NCBI GenBank assembly: GCA_030152105.1
Contig: JASLIH010000308.1
Coordinates: 1 to 9,023, forward strand
DNA: 9,023 nucleotides
Direction of reading: 5' to 3'
Source: Actinomycetes bacterium
GTDB taxonomy: Bacteria; Actinomycetota; CALGFH01
The notes under the pieces were generated by a model. It was given only the letters and a program-made list of their open reading frames with translations. It was not told the origin of the DNA and did not search any database. Shown here in pieces: positions 1 to 7,681 of this stretch. Made by a program: the position numbers and the translations under genes. Positions within the stretch are counted from its first letter, which is position 1. Every line of letters starts with the position of its first letter.

Positions 1-117
1 GGCTCGTTGGCTGGCTTGCTTTGGGATAGCCTGCGGTGAACCGGTCCTGGTTGAGGTGTCCTTGTTCGGGGGATAGGGGCTTGGCCGGGTTTGAACTGTG
101 GTCCCTTGTGGTCGGTG

Positions 118-123
118 AAAGGA
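118..123 (+). promoter_or_regulatory. Ribosome binding site deciding the lemA start
   Basis: AAAGGA lies 6 nt before GTG 130. The alternative in-frame starts at 91 and 115 have no comparable purine-rich site, so this site decides for the shorter protein, which begins directly at the membrane anchor. Confidence 0.6.
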
Positions 124-129
124 CTCCCC

Positions 130-681
130 GTGGCCGCCGCCCTCCTCGTGCTCGCGGTCGTCGTGGCGGTGTTGGTCGTCTCGGTGCTCATCTACAACGG
201 GCTCGTCCGGCGGCGGAATCAGGTCGACAGTGCCTGGAGCCAGATGGATGTGCAGCGCAGGCGGCGGTACGACCTGATTCCCAATTTGGTCGAGACGGTC
301 AAGCGCTATGCCAGCCATGAGCAGGGGACCCTTGAGGCCGTGACCGAGGCGCGGGCGAGGGCGCTCAATGCCCGCGATCCGGCGGACCAGGCTTCGGCCG
401 AAATCATGCTCACTGGTGCGCTGAAAAGCCTGTTCGTGGTGGCGGAGTCCTACCCGGACCTGCGGGCCAGCCAGAGCTTCCTGGAGCTGCAGCAGGAGCT
501 GTCGGCCACCGCGGACCGCGCCGCCTATGCGCGCCAGAACTACAACGACGCCGTGCTGACCTACAACAATGCCGTCACCGCGGTGCCGCAGAGTGTCTTC
601 GCGGCCATCCTCGGGTTTCGGACCCGCGAGTACTTCCAGGCGGGCGGGGAGGAGCGGGGCTCGGTCCGGGTCCAGTTCTAG
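130..681 (+). CDS. lemA: LemA family membrane-anchored protein
   Basis: This is a 183-residue protein of the LemA family, close to the usual length of about 185. Residues 2-22 form one hydrophobic membrane anchor, followed by the conserved block NGLVRRRNQVDSAW (23-36) and the family signature RRYDLIPNLVETVK (45-58). Later come SYPDLRAS (107-114), the YND/YNNAV repeats (138-149) and GFRTREYF (162-169) at the C-terminus. The remainder is helical and is expected to lie on one face of the membrane as a helical bundle. The family's biochemical role is unsettled; members occur near MoxR, HtpX or TPM-domain genes. The start is GTG 130, because AAAGGA at 118-123 sits 6 nt upstream. In-frame TTG 91 and GTG 115 would add 13 or 5 residues and lack a good ribosome site. 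The usual 'LKRRYDL' is 'RRRRYDL' here. The identity call is firm; the function is unknown. Confidence 0.93.
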   Translation: MAAALLVLAVVVAVLVVSVLIYNGLVRRRNQVDSAWSQMDVQRRRRYDLIPNLVETVKRYASHEQGTLEAVTEARARALNARDPADQASAEIMLTGALKSLFVVAESYPDLRASQSFLELQQELSATADRAAYARQNYNDAVLTYNNAVTAVPQSVFAAILGFRTREYFQAGGEERGSVRVQF

Positions 682-765
682 GCTGCTGACGCGATGCCGG
701 AGGCGACCACAAGCGAATCGTTCTCGGCCATGACCCCGGGGTTCCTGCCGCCGGGCCTGTCGGGG
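682..765. other. Convergent intergenic gap without a clear terminator
   Basis: These 84 nt separate two converging stop codons (TAG at 679-681 on + and TAG at 768-766 on -). They hold a 10-bp perfect palindrome ACCCCGGGGT (733-742) and a distant CCCCG/CGGGG pair (734-738 with 761-765). Neither has a proper loop or a T-tract, so a bidirectional terminator is possible but not shown. Confidence 0.35.
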
Positions 766-2163
766 CTAGGGACTGCGCTGGTCGTCCTCGTCGAGACCTA
801 GACGGGCACGGCGGGCGCGCTCGGCGGCTTCCCGGTCGGCGGGGGAGGCCTCGTCGGGGTGGTCTTGACCGCCACCGACCAGTCGTTCCAGGCGGCGCCG
901 GGCCCGTTCGAGCGGGGAGCGCTCCTCGGGCTGGGCTGCCGCCGCGCGGGCGACCCGGTCGCGTTCGGCGGCCAGCTTGGCCTCGCGCCAGCGGTCGCTG
1001 GCGGCGGTTGGCCGGTCGAACGGCTCGTGCTCCCCAAAGCTGCCGGCATCGCCGGGAGCCCAGCCGGCCTCGCCGGTGAGCCTGAGAGGCTGCTCGGTGC
1101 TGGAGCCGGACGGGTCGGCGACGTCCTTGTCGACGGTGGCCGGGGTGGTCCCGTACGGCGAGGACGCGGTCGACCCGGGCAGCCCCGGCTCCACCGGCGC
1201 GGTCCGGGCCAGGTCGGGGTCGTCGGGCTCGGGTCGGAACCGCTCGGGGTCGAGGTCGGGGTCGGGTGGCGTTGTCCCGACCCCTTCGGTGGTACCTGGT
1301 TCCGCCGGGACCGCATTGTTCGCCGCTTCGAACGTTGTAGTCGCCGGCTCTGCTGGGGCGCCGTCGTTCGTTGCTTCGGATCGGATGGTGCCCGGCTCGG
1401 CCTGGGCGGCGTTCGTGGCTTCGGATGGGATGGTGCCGGGCTCTGCTGGGGCGTCGTCGTCCGTCGCTTCGCTGCTGGTGGTGTCCGGCTCTGCTGGGAC
1501 CGCGTCGGTCGCCGCTCCGAAACCAGTGGTGTCGTGCCCGGACTCGGCGTCCTCTTGTCCTGGCTGGGCCGCAACTGCTTCGGCCGTTCCGGCGGGAGCG
1601 GGCGCTGGGATGGCGTCGACGGACTCGGCAATGTCCACCGACCCTGGTTCCGGCGGGACCGCCCTGAGCGCCTGCCCGTCAACTCCCGTTGGCGTGCTCT
1701 CGGGCCCAGCATCTACTCGAACTGGTCCCGGGCCTTCGGCTGGTGGAGCGGAGCCCGGGTCGGGGTCGGCGGACTCAGGGGTCCCGGGGTTGGGGGTCGT
1801 ACCGGCTGCCAGGTCGGCATCGGACCCGGCATCTGGGGACGGTTGGTACTCGACCCCGTAGTGGGCGAACAGCTCGGCCTCCTCGTCGGGGCTGAGCTCG
1901 TCGCGGAGGTCGACCTTGGGGGCGTCCTTGATGTGGTGCTTCTCATAGGGAACCTGGAGGCCGTCGCTGATCTCGGTCGCGTGGACCAAGGGGACGAAGG
2001 TCTGGGTGGTGCCGAAGAGGCCGGTGTTGACCAGGGCCCAGGTGGGGTAGCCGGTCTCGCGGTCCAGGTAGAACTCCTTGATCGTCCCGACCGTCGTGCC
2101 GTCCCGGTCGACGATGGCGAGCGCTCGCCAGCGGTCGAGGGTCGCCAGGTCGAAGGCCGCCAT
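766..2163 (-). CDS. PRC-barrel domain protein with long repetitive disordered tail
   Basis: This is a 465-residue soluble protein with no signal peptide or membrane segment. Residues about 10-105 form a PRC-barrel: a short beta-rich unit with VDRDGTTVGTIKEFYLD (18-34), TGYPTWALVNTGLF (37-50) and TFVPLVHATEISDG (55-68), ending in a SPDEEAELFAHYG helix (91-103). PRC-barrels occur in RimM, photosynthetic reaction-centre H subunits and many small stress-type proteins, where they mediate protein contacts. Residues about 108-385 are low complexity, rich in Pro, Glu, Thr, Ala and Gly and likely disordered, with tandem repeats at 223-292. Residues about 388-455 are highly charged and probably helical (RWREAKLAAERDRVAR; ERARRRLERL). 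The start at 2163 is ATG with AAGGAGGAA (2176-2168) 4 nt upstream. An in-frame extension to 2406 is basic low-complexity sequence without support. Many PRC-barrel proteins carry DUF2382 at the C-terminus; none is visible here. The precise function is unknown. Confidence 0.85.
   Translation of the reverse strand: MAAFDLATLDRWRALAIVDRDGTTVGTIKEFYLDRETGYPTWALVNTGLFGTTQTFVPLVHATEISDGLQVPYEKHHIKDAPKVDLRDELSPDEEAELFAHYGVEYQPSPDAGSDADLAAGTTPNPGTPESADPDPGSAPPAEGPGPVRVDAGPESTPTGVDGQALRAVPPEPGSVDIAESVDAIPAPAPAGTAEAVAAQPGQEDAESGHDTTGFGAATDAVPAEPDTTSSEATDDDAPAEPGTIPSEATNAAQAEPGTIRSEATNDGAPAEPATTTFEAANNAVPAEPGTTEGVGTTPPDPDLDPERFRPEPDDPDLARTAPVEPGLPGSTASSPYGTTPATVDKDVADPSGSSTEQPLRLTGEAGWAPGDAGSFGEHEPFDRPTAASDRWREAKLAAERDRVARAAAAQPEERSPLERARRRLERLVGGGQDHPDEASPADREAAERARRARLGLDEDDQRSP
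1288..1500 (-). repeat. In-frame tandem repeats, Pro/Glu/Thr-rich tail
   Basis: Four units of 15-16 residues, each opening with (P/Q)AEP, run from residue 223 to 285; a partial fifth begins at 286. The pattern is roughly PAEPGTIxSEATNxxA. Units are 48, 45, 48 and 48 nt. The two central units are nearly identical as DNA: 1366-1401 and 1411-1446 match at 32 of 36 positions with a 45-nt offset. This suggests slippage or unequal crossing-over. All units keep the reading frame. Confidence 0.8.
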
Positions 2164-2167
2164 GGTC

Positions 2168-2176
2168 TTCCTCCTT
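2168..2176 (-). promoter_or_regulatory. Strong Shine-Dalgarno for the PRC-barrel gene
   Basis: On the minus strand this reads AAGGAGGAA, a near-ideal Shine-Dalgarno sequence 4 nt before ATG 2163. It fixes the start and excludes the longer in-frame extension to 2406. Confidence 0.8.
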
Positions 2177-2266
2177 GCACTCGCCAATCGATGCCGAGGG
2201 GCCGCGCCCACCCTCACTGCCCGCCGAGCCGTCCCGCCTAACCGGGCAAAGCCGCAGGACAGGAGG

Positions 2267-2272
2267 AGGATA
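2267..2272 (-). promoter_or_regulatory. Candidate -10 element (TATCCT) for the PRC-barrel gene
   Basis: The minus strand reads TATCCT (TAnnnT type) about 100 nt before the ATG at 2163. An 18-bp palindrome abuts it directly upstream. No good -35 is seen; TTCCGC lies 19 nt upstream and is weak. Initiation here would leave a leader of about 95-100 nt. Confidence 0.3.
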
Positions 2273-2290
2273 CGGGACCGCGCGGTCCCG
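2273..2290. promoter_or_regulatory. 18-bp perfect palindrome, candidate operator
   Basis: CGGGACCGCGCGGTCCCG is its own reverse complement over all 18 bases. It lies between the PRC-barrel gene (start 2163, -) and the end of the MFS gene (2436), immediately upstream of the -10-like TATCCT on the minus strand. This is where a dimeric repressor, or a MerR-type activator in a long spacer, would bind. The role is inferred from position and symmetry only. With no loop and no T-tract it is unlikely to be a simple terminator. Confidence 0.4.
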
Positions 2291-2406
2291 GGCGGAACCC
2301 CAGGTGAGCCCAGGCGGCCGCGCTGGCGGAATCCAGGCGACACCCGGCCGCCGGAGCGACCCTCCCGGAGATCCCGCGTGCCTCGAGCGGGACCCATGCC
2401 ACCCAA

Positions 2407-2425
2407 GGCGGAGCCTAGGCTCGCC
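2407..2425 (-). terminator. Candidate hairpin terminator after the MFS gene
   Basis: Just 11-29 nt past the MFS stop, the perfect palindrome GAGCCTAGGCTC (2411-2422) is flanked by GGC (2407-2409) and GCC (2423-2425), with G2410 as a single-base bulge. It folds into a stem of about 7 bp with a CTAG loop. There is no T-tract, which is common for high-GC actinobacterial terminators but leaves the call weak. Confidence 0.35.
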
Positions 2426-2435
2426 GGAGCGAACC

Positions 2436-3872
2436 TCAGTCAGGGGCTGACTGCTCCAGTTCCAGGCCTCGGGTCTCGGGTAGGCGGGCGAACAGGACGC
2501 AGGTCAGGACCACCGGGGCGCAGACCAGGACGGCGGCGGTCGCGAAGCTGTCCAGGGCGTCGGTGAGTAGGCCGAACGCGATCAGACCGGCGACCGCGCC
2601 GAGGACTCCGGCGGCCACGAGCCAGCCGGCGACGGTGGCCCGCACCCTGGTGGGGAACAGCTCGGAGCCGAGAGCGCCGATCGCGGGCGCGTAGGCGGAG
2701 GCGACCAGCACCGCCGCCAGGTAGCCGGCGGCCACGGCGGCTCGCGAACCGCTGTAGGTGAGGATCCCGGCCAGGGCGACCAGGGCCTGGGCGCTGGCGG
2801 CGGTGGCCCGGCGGCCGAGCCGGTCCGCCGCCCATCGGCCGATCAGCAGCCCGGCCAGGCCGACGGGGGCGGCGGCCAGGACCATGGCGGCGGTGGAGGA
2901 GCGCGACATCCCGAGCGCGTTCTCGGCGTAGACGAACAGGAAGGTGTTCGTCGGCCCGGTCACGAACGCGATCGCGAAGGCGAGCACGGCCAGCAGGAGG
3001 AGGCGGGGGCGCAGGTCGGCCCGAACTCTGCCGAGGACGGCGGGCCGGGTGGTGGCCAGCTGTGGGTCCTTGGCGGCGCGGAGGCGCTGGTAGCGGTCGG
3101 GCTCCTCGAGGCGGCGGGCGAGCAGCGGGACGGCGGCCAGGGGCACGAGGGCGAGGGCGAACAGGCCGCGGAACCCGAGCCCCTCGCCCCCCACTCCCCG
3201 GATCAGGGCGGTCAGGCCGGCGCCGATGCCGTAGCCGGCGGTCATCAGGGCGATTGCCTTGGCCCGGTCGCGGGTCTCGGTCTCCTCGGCGGCCACGACC
3301 ACGGCGATGGCGTTGGTGGCCGTCAGCATCGGCCGGCCGACCGCGAACAGGGCCACGAACCACCAGTACCCGGGGCTCAGGGCGGCCAGGGCGGTGACGC
3401 CCAGGCCGCCGCTCACGCAGCCGAGCAGCATCCGGCGCCGGCCGTGGCGGTCGGCCAGGGCGGCCAGCGGCAGGCTGGCCAGCGAGGCCAGACGGACGAC
3501 GGCCAGGCCGATCCCCAGGGTGGTGCCCGACAGCCCCACCTTGGCGACCGTCGAGGTGCCGCCGCCGGTCTCGCCGAAGGCGTGGGCAACGTCCCCGAGG
3601 GCGGTGGTGGCGCCGAACTGGGCGAACCCGGCGGCGACGGTGGCCGCGCCCACGGCCAGGATGGCCGGGTGCCGCCAGCCGTGCAGGCGCACGCGCCGGG
3701 CTGAGGAGGCGTCGGCACCGGGGTCGCCAGGCGGCGACGGCCCAGTCGCGCCGGTCGAGGTCAAGTCGCTGGTGGCCCTGGAGGTCGGGTTGCCGTCAAC
3801 GCACTCTAGCGCCAGGGACAGGAGCGGCGGGCCCGAGTAGGGCGACCCACCCCCTTCGGGGGATCTTGACAC
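2436..3872 (-). CDS. MFS transporter, sugar-porter / metabolite:H+ symporter type
   Basis: This is an inner-membrane secondary transporter of 478 residues from GTG 3872. Twelve hydrophobic segments are visible at roughly 68-92, 117-138, 148-166, 170-193, 204-224, 234-252, 290-312, 326-345, 358-375, 378-400, 411-434 and 442-462. Family marks are the loop 2-3 motif [11 protein letters not shown] (139-149), its second-half copy [10 protein letters not shown] (346-355), [14 protein letters not shown] (404-417) before TM11, and [10 protein letters not shown] (465-474) at the end, as in sugar and metabolite:H+ symporters. The substrate cannot be read from the sequence. The first 60 residues are low complexity and unlike a normal MFS N-terminus. 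None of the in-frame starts has a good ribosome site: GTG 3872, TTG 3764 or GTG 3692. The true start may be internal, or the mRNA may be leaderless. The gene is transcribed divergently from the secreted phosphoesterase fusion, which hints at uptake of a product, but that is inference. Confidence 0.85.
   Translation of the reverse strand: MSRSPEGGGSPYSGPPLLSLALECVDGNPTSRATSDLTSTGATGPSPPGDPGADASSARRVRLHGWRHPAILAVGAATVAAGFAQFGATTALGDVAHAFGETGGGTSTVAKVGLSGTTLGIGLAVVRLASLASLPLAALADRHGRRRMLLGCVSGGLGVTALAALSPGYWWFVALFAVGRPMLTATNAIAVVVAAEETETRDRAKAIALMTAGYGIGAGLTALIRGVGGEGLGFRGLFALALVPLAAVPLLARRLEEPDRYQRLRAAKDPQLATTRPAVLGRVRADLRPRLLLLAVLAFAIAFVTGPTNTFLFVYAENALGMSRSSTAAMVLAAAPVGLAGLLIGRWAADRLGRRATAASAQALVALAGILTYSGSRAAVAAGYLAAVLVASAYAPAIGALGSELFPTRVRATVAGWLVAAGVLGAVAGLIAFGLLTDALDSFATAAVLVCAPVVLTCVLFARLPETRGLELEQSAPD
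3850..3862. repeat. Small C5-TTC-G5 hairpin near the divergent starts
   Basis: CCCCCTTCGGGGG can fold as a short stem with a stable UUCG-type loop. It lies inside the MFS frame only if that gene starts at 3872; if the MFS start is internal, it lies in the shared intergenic region. No function is shown. Confidence 0.35.
3866..3871 (+). promoter_or_regulatory. Consensus -35 hexamer (TTGACA) before the fusion gene
   Basis: TTGACA is a perfect sigma-70 -35 hexamer, 84 nt before the preferred ATG 3956. The 17-nt-spaced position (3889-3894, AAGCGT) is a poor -10, so the promoter is not secure. The same bases serve as the TTG start of the longest possible reading frame and overlap GTG 3872 of the opposite gene, making both extended starts doubtful. 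CGGTA/TACCG arms (3881-3885, 3895-3899) lie just downstream and could be an operator. Confidence 0.35.
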
Positions 3873-3943
3873 GGTTTGCGCGGTACGGAAGCGTTACCGG
3901 GGTCTCCGGGTTCAGCTTCACCGCCTGTTCCAGTGCCGGTTCC

Positions 3944-3950
3944 AGGAAGG
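3944..3950 (+). promoter_or_regulatory. Ribosome binding site deciding the fusion-gene start
   Basis: AGGAAGG sits 5 nt before ATG 3956. The protein from there begins with a positively charged n-region and a signal-peptide core, which the upstream TTG 3866 start would bury behind 30 extra residues. Confidence 0.6.
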
Positions 3951-3955
3951 TGCCC

Positions 3956-6900
3956 ATGGTCGCTCGCCGCCGCTCCCGTCGTCTCCCCTCCCTTGTTCTG
4001 GTCGTCGCCGTCCTGGCCGCGCTGCTCGCGACGGCGGCTCCGGCTCCGGCGACCCCGTTGCCGGCCGCGGCGGCGCCCGCCGAGCAGTCGGCCATCCTGT
4101 TCGCGGCCGACGGCATGCGCCCAGACCTGGTCGACCGCTTCGCGGCCAGCGGGGCCATGCCCAACCTACGTGAGCTCAAGCGGCGTGGGGTGCAGGGCCG
4201 CAACGGGCTCACCCAGGGGTTCCCGCCCAACACCGGGGTCGGCTGGTACACGCTGGCCACCGGCGCATGGCCGGGCAAGCACGGCTCCACCAACAACACC
4301 TTCCACCAGACAGGGACGGACTTCTCCCGGGCGACCAGCTTCTCGTCCACCGGGGTCCTCCAGGCCGACTCGATCGCCTCGGCCGCCGAGCGGGCCGGGC
4401 GGCAGGTCGCCCAGCTGGACTGGGTCGCCGGCCGGCAGGCCAGCATCGCCGGGCCGACCGTCGACTTCACCACCTTCTTCTCGACCCGCGGCGTGCTCGC
4501 CGCTCCGGCCAACCCCGACGAGCAGGCCGGCGCCGCCCGCTTCGGGCTCTCCTACCAGCTGGCCGACTTCGAGCCGGCCAGCGGCTGGAGCAACGCCCCC
4601 GCGGGCGACGCGGCGACCCCACCGCAGCAGACGACCCTGACCGTCGCCACCACCTTCGCCGCGCAGAACCCCAACCGGGTCTACGACGTCTACGTGTTCG
4701 ACTCCCGGGCCGACAACCGGCGGGCATACGACCGCCTGCTGCTGGTCCCAGCGGCTGCCGGCAAGGACGCCAGCCAGGCCGCGGCCACCCTGCGCGAGGG
4801 CCGGTTCGAGGAGGTCAAGCTACGGGGCGCCGACGGGCTGATCGGCACCAGGGCCGGCCAGAGCGCGGGCTTCTACGTGAAGCTGGTCGACCTGACTGCC
4901 GACCTGTCGGGCTTCAAGCTCTACTTCACCTCGGTGGCCAGGGCCAACGCGACCTGCGCGACCGCCGCCTGCGCGGCCCTGCCGGCCGGAGGGACGGGCG
5001 AGGACCGGCTGGAGAAGCACATCGCCGACAACCTGCCGTCCTGGATCGCGGCCGACTTCGCCCCGCTCGAGGCCCACATCATCGACGAGGAGACCTATGT
5101 CGAGCAGGGTCGTGACCTGGAGCGGCGCTATGGCGACGCGGTGGTCCGGTACGTGCTCGGCGAGCTGCAGCCCGAGACCGACCTGGCGATGGTCGGCTAC
5201 CCGGTCACCGACGAGTTCAGCCACCAGTTCCTCGGCCTGATCACCCCCACCGACCTGGACGGCCGGCCCAACCCGTTCTTCGACAACGTGGACGGCGAGG
5301 GGCCGCGCGACGGCCGGGTCGGGGTCCGCACCCGCTACATCCGCAGCGCCTACTCCGAGGCCGATTCCAAGCTGGGACTGACCAGGCGGTTCATGCCCGA
5401 CGACGCGGTCGTGATGGCCAGCTCCGACCACGGGTTCGGGGCCGCCTGGGAGGCGGTCAACGCCGGCAAGGTCCTGACCGACATCGGGCTCCAGCCCAGC
5501 GAGCAGCCGGGCAACTGCCGGCTCGCCGCCGCCGCCGCGACCACCACCAAGGCCAAGGCCTGCTACGCGGGCGGGACGGCCCAGATCTACCTCAACCTGG
5601 CCGGCCGCGACCAGCCCGGCCTGGTCCCGCTGGCCGACTACGACAAGGTCCGCGACCAGATCATCGCCGCCTTCGAGGGGCTGGAGGACCCGAGAGCACC
5701 CGGCCGCCAGGTGGTCCTCGACGTGCTCAAGAAGGAGGAGCTGACCGACGTCGACGGCAGCGACTCCCAGCACCCGACCCGTTCGGGGGACGTGGTCGTG
5801 ATCGCCCGGCCGCCGTACCAGTTCGACGCGGCCACCCCGGGCGTGACCATCGCGCCCTCGGAGTTCTTCGGCCAGCACGGCTACCGGCCGGAGTCGATCG
5901 ACATCGCCCACAACCTCAACATGCACGGCACCTTCGTGGCCGCCGGGCCTGGGATCCGCAACCAAGGGCCGGTCGGCGGCATCAGAGCGGTCGACGTGGC
6001 GCCGACCCTGGCCTTCCTCATGGGCATCCCCGGCCCCCAGACCGCCCAGGGCCGGATCCTGTTCGAGCTGCTCGAGGGGGGGAGCCGCTACTTCGACGCC
6101 CACCTGCTAGGGATCAACGACTTCCACGGCAACCTGACCGGGGCCGCGCAGATCTACACCGACCCCTACAGCGGGTTCCGGGGGGCGGCCGGCGGCGCGG
6201 CCGTGCTCGCCCGCTACCTGCTGGAGCGCAAGCGGGCCAACCCTGACACCACCCTCCTGGTCCACTCCGGGGACATGATCGGGGCCAGCCCGCCCGAGTC
6301 CGGCCTGCTCCAGGACGAGCCGACCATCCGCGTGCTCAACGAGATCGGCTTCGACGTCGGCACCCCCGGCAACCACGAGTTCGACGAGGGCCTGGACGAG
6401 CTGTTGCGGCTGCTCAACGGCGGCCCGTCCCAGTTCCCGCCGGGCAGCACCTTCGAGGGCCAGGACTTCCCGCTGGTCTCGGCCAACATCGTCGACGCCG
6501 ACACCAAGGAGCCGATCTTCGAGCCCTACCTGATCAAGCGGATCAAGGGCGTCCCGGTGGCCTTCATCGGCGCCACCACCGTCACCACCCCGACCATCGT
6601 CGAGCAGGGGGCGGTCGAGGGCCTGGAGTTCCTCGACGAGGCCGAGGCCGTCAACAGCTACGTGCCCGAGCTCAAGCGTCGGGGCGTGGAGGCCATGGTG
6701 CTGCTGATCCACGAGGGCGGCACCCAGGACCGGTTCCCCTTCGGCACCATCTCGCCCCGGATCAGCGACATCACCCGGGCCCTCGACCCCGAGGTCGACC
6801 TGGTCATGGCCGGCCACTCCCACACCGCGCTGAACTCGCGGGTCGACGGGCGGCTGGTCGTGCAGGCGTCCTCGTTCGGGCGGGCGTTCGAGGATGTCCG

Positions 6901-7672
6901 CATCACCCTCGACTACCGGACCAAGGACGTCGTGGCCACCTCGGCAACCCTCCAGGGGGTCTGGACCTACAACCCGCCCGACATCGCCGACCCGGCCCAC
7001 GCCGTAGCCGGTGACCCAGGTGTCCAGGCGATCGTCGACGACGCCGTCGAGCAGGTCGCGCCGCTGGTCAGCCGGATCGTCAATGTGGCCGCGACCGACC
7101 TGCTGGCCGGTCGCGACGGCGGGGCCAACGCGGCCGGCGAGTCGCCGCTCGGCAACCTGATCGCCGATGCCCAGCGGGCGGAGATGGGCACCCAGTTCGC
7201 GTTCATGAACCCGGGCGGCATCCGGGGCCGGATCCAGGCCGGCGAGGTCACCTGGGGCGAGCTGTTCGCCGTCCAGCCGTTCGCCAACGACCTGGTCAGC
7301 ATGAACCTCACCGGGGCGCAGGTCTGGACCCTGCTCGGCCAGCAGTTCCAGACACCGTCGAACCGGATCCTGGAGATCTCGGGCCTCCACTACCGCTACC
7401 ACTTGACGTCACCGACCACCGGGGTGATCGACGCCGTCTTCGTCGGCCCGCCGGGCGACGACTCGACGCCGGTTCCCAACGACGCCAGCGTCACCTACTC
7501 GGCCACGGTGAACTCGTTCCTGGCCGGCGGGGGCGACGGCTTCACCGTCCTCCGCGACGGCACCAACCGCGCGGTCGGCCCGGTCGACCTCGACGCCCTG
7601 GTCGAGTACATCGAGGGCCTCCCCACCCCCTTCACCAGCCAGATCGAGGGCCGGATCGAGCTGACCACCTAG
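3956..7672 (+). CDS. Secreted phosphodiesterase/nucleotide pyrophosphatase fused to UshA-type 5'-nucleotidase
   Basis: This is a 1238-residue exported two-enzyme protein. The signal peptide has an Arg-rich n-region (4-9), a hydrophobic core (13-28) and likely cleavage after A32. Domain 1 (about 44-705) is an alkaline-phosphatase-superfamily phosphodiesterase. It has metal Asp D52 (AADGM), nucleophile T93 (PPNTGVGW), D419/H423 (TDEFSH), D491/H492 (SSDHG) and H657 (NMHGTF). Domain 2 (about 712-985) is a calcineurin-type metallophosphatase: NDFHGN (721-726), HSGD (770-773), GNHEFD (805-810), H919, GHSH (953-956). Domain 3 (about 1040-1235) is the 5'-nucleotidase substrate domain: [11 protein letters not shown] (1063-1073), NPGGIRGRI (1085-1093), GGGDGF (1191-1196). 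The family chemistry suggests cleavage of nucleotide diesters or pyrophosphates to NMP, then to nucleoside and phosphate. Odd points are an insertion of about 150 residues in domain 1 (around 200-345), four cysteines (334, 339, 521, 536), and almost no linker between the enzymes. There is no C-terminal wall anchor. An in-frame TTG 3866 start is less likely. Confidence 0.92.
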   Translation: MVARRRSRRLPSLVLVVAVLAALLATAAPAPATPLPAAAAPAEQSAILFAADGMRPDLVDRFAASGAMPNLRELKRRGVQGRNGLTQGFPPNTGVGWYTLATGAWPGKHGSTNNTFHQTGTDFSRATSFSSTGVLQADSIASAAERAGRQVAQLDWVAGRQASIAGPTVDFTTFFSTRGVLAAPANPDEQAGAARFGLSYQLADFEPASGWSNAPAGDAATPPQQTTLTVATTFAAQNPNRVYDVYVFDSRADNRRAYDRLLLVPAAAGKDASQAAATLREGRFEEVKLRGADGLIGTRAGQSAGFYVKLVDLTADLSGFKLYFTSVARANATCATAACAALPAGGTGEDRLEKHIADNLPSWIAADFAPLEAHIIDEETYVEQGRDLERRYGDAVVRYVLGELQPETDLAMVGYPVTDEFSHQFLGLITPTDLDGRPNPFFDNVDGEGPRDGRVGVRTRYIRSAYSEADSKLGLTRRFMPDDAVVMASSDHGFGAAWEAVNAGKVLTDIGLQPSEQPGNCRLAAAAATTTKAKACYAGGTAQIYLNLAGRDQPGLVPLADYDKVRDQIIAAFEGLEDPRAPGRQVVLDVLKKEELTDVDGSDSQHPTRSGDVVVIARPPYQFDAATPGVTIAPSEFFGQHGYRPESIDIAHNLNMHGTFVAAGPGIRNQGPVGGIRAVDVAPTLAFLMGIPGPQTAQGRILFELLEGGSRYFDAHLLGINDFHGNLTGAAQIYTDPYSGFRGAAGGAAVLARYLLERKRANPDTTLLVHSGDMIGASPPESGLLQDEPTIRVLNEIGFDVGTPGNHEFDEGLDELLRLLNGGPSQFPPGSTFEGQDFPLVSANIVDADTKEPIFEPYLIKRIKGVPVAFIGATTVTTPTIVEQGAVEGLEFLDEAEAVNSYVPELKRRGVEAMVLLIHEGGTQDRFPFGTISPRISDITRALDPEVDLVMAGHSHTALNSRVDGRLVVQASSFGRAFEDVRITLDYRTKDVVATSATLQGVWTYNPPDIADPAHAVAGDPGVQAIVDDAVEQVAPLVSRIVNVAATDLLAGRDGGANAAGESPLGNLIADAQRAEMGTQFAFMNPGGIRGRIQAGEVTWGELFAVQPFANDLVSMNLTGAQVWTLLGQQFQTPSNRILEISGLHYRYHLTSPTTGVIDAVFVGPPGDDSTPVPNDASVTYSATVNSFLAGGGDGFTVLRDGTNRAVGPVDLDALVEYIEGLPTPFTSQIEGRIELTT

Positions 7673-7681
7673 CCCGCTGTT

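Noticed and set aside
51..79. Possible lemA promoter (TTGAGG, 17 nt, TAGGGG)
   Set aside because: The spacing is right, but the -10 matches TATAAT only at the first two bases, too weak to call in GC-rich DNA.
859..2241. Long open frame (460 codons) on the + strand opposite the PRC-barrel gene
   Set aside because: It is antisense to a gene with a strong ribosome site and a recognisable domain. Its product is Gly/Arg/Val-rich low complexity with no motif, as expected from a repetitive GC-rich Pro/Glu/Thr coding strand.
2164..2406. N-terminal extension of the PRC-barrel protein by 81 residues
   Set aside because: ATG 2163 has an AAGGAGGAA site 4 nt upstream. The extension is basic low-complexity sequence and would read through the palindrome and -10-like element.
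3893..3925. Possible PhoP (PHO box) direct repeats before the fusion gene (GTTACC, GTTCAG, CTTCACC)
   Set aside because: The elements are spaced 17 and 6 nt apart rather than in 11-nt repeats, so they do not form a credible PHO box, although phosphate control would make sense biologically.
3956..4050. Tat signal peptide (SRR at residues 7-9)
   Set aside because: The residues after the Arg pair are L-P-S, not the hydrophobic pair of the Tat consensus. An ordinary Sec signal explains the segment equally well, so Tat export is left open but not called.
4820..6103. 427-codon open frame on the minus strand inside the phosphodiesterase domain
   Set aside because: It is a shadow frame caused by high GC at third positions; no domain motif and no ribosome site, while the + strand carries all catalytic motifs.
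6107..7402. 431-codon open frame on the minus strand inside the 5'-nucleotidase domains
   Set aside because: Same cause as the preceding shadow frame: the product is Val/Gly/Asp-rich without recognisable motifs, opposite a clearly conserved gene.
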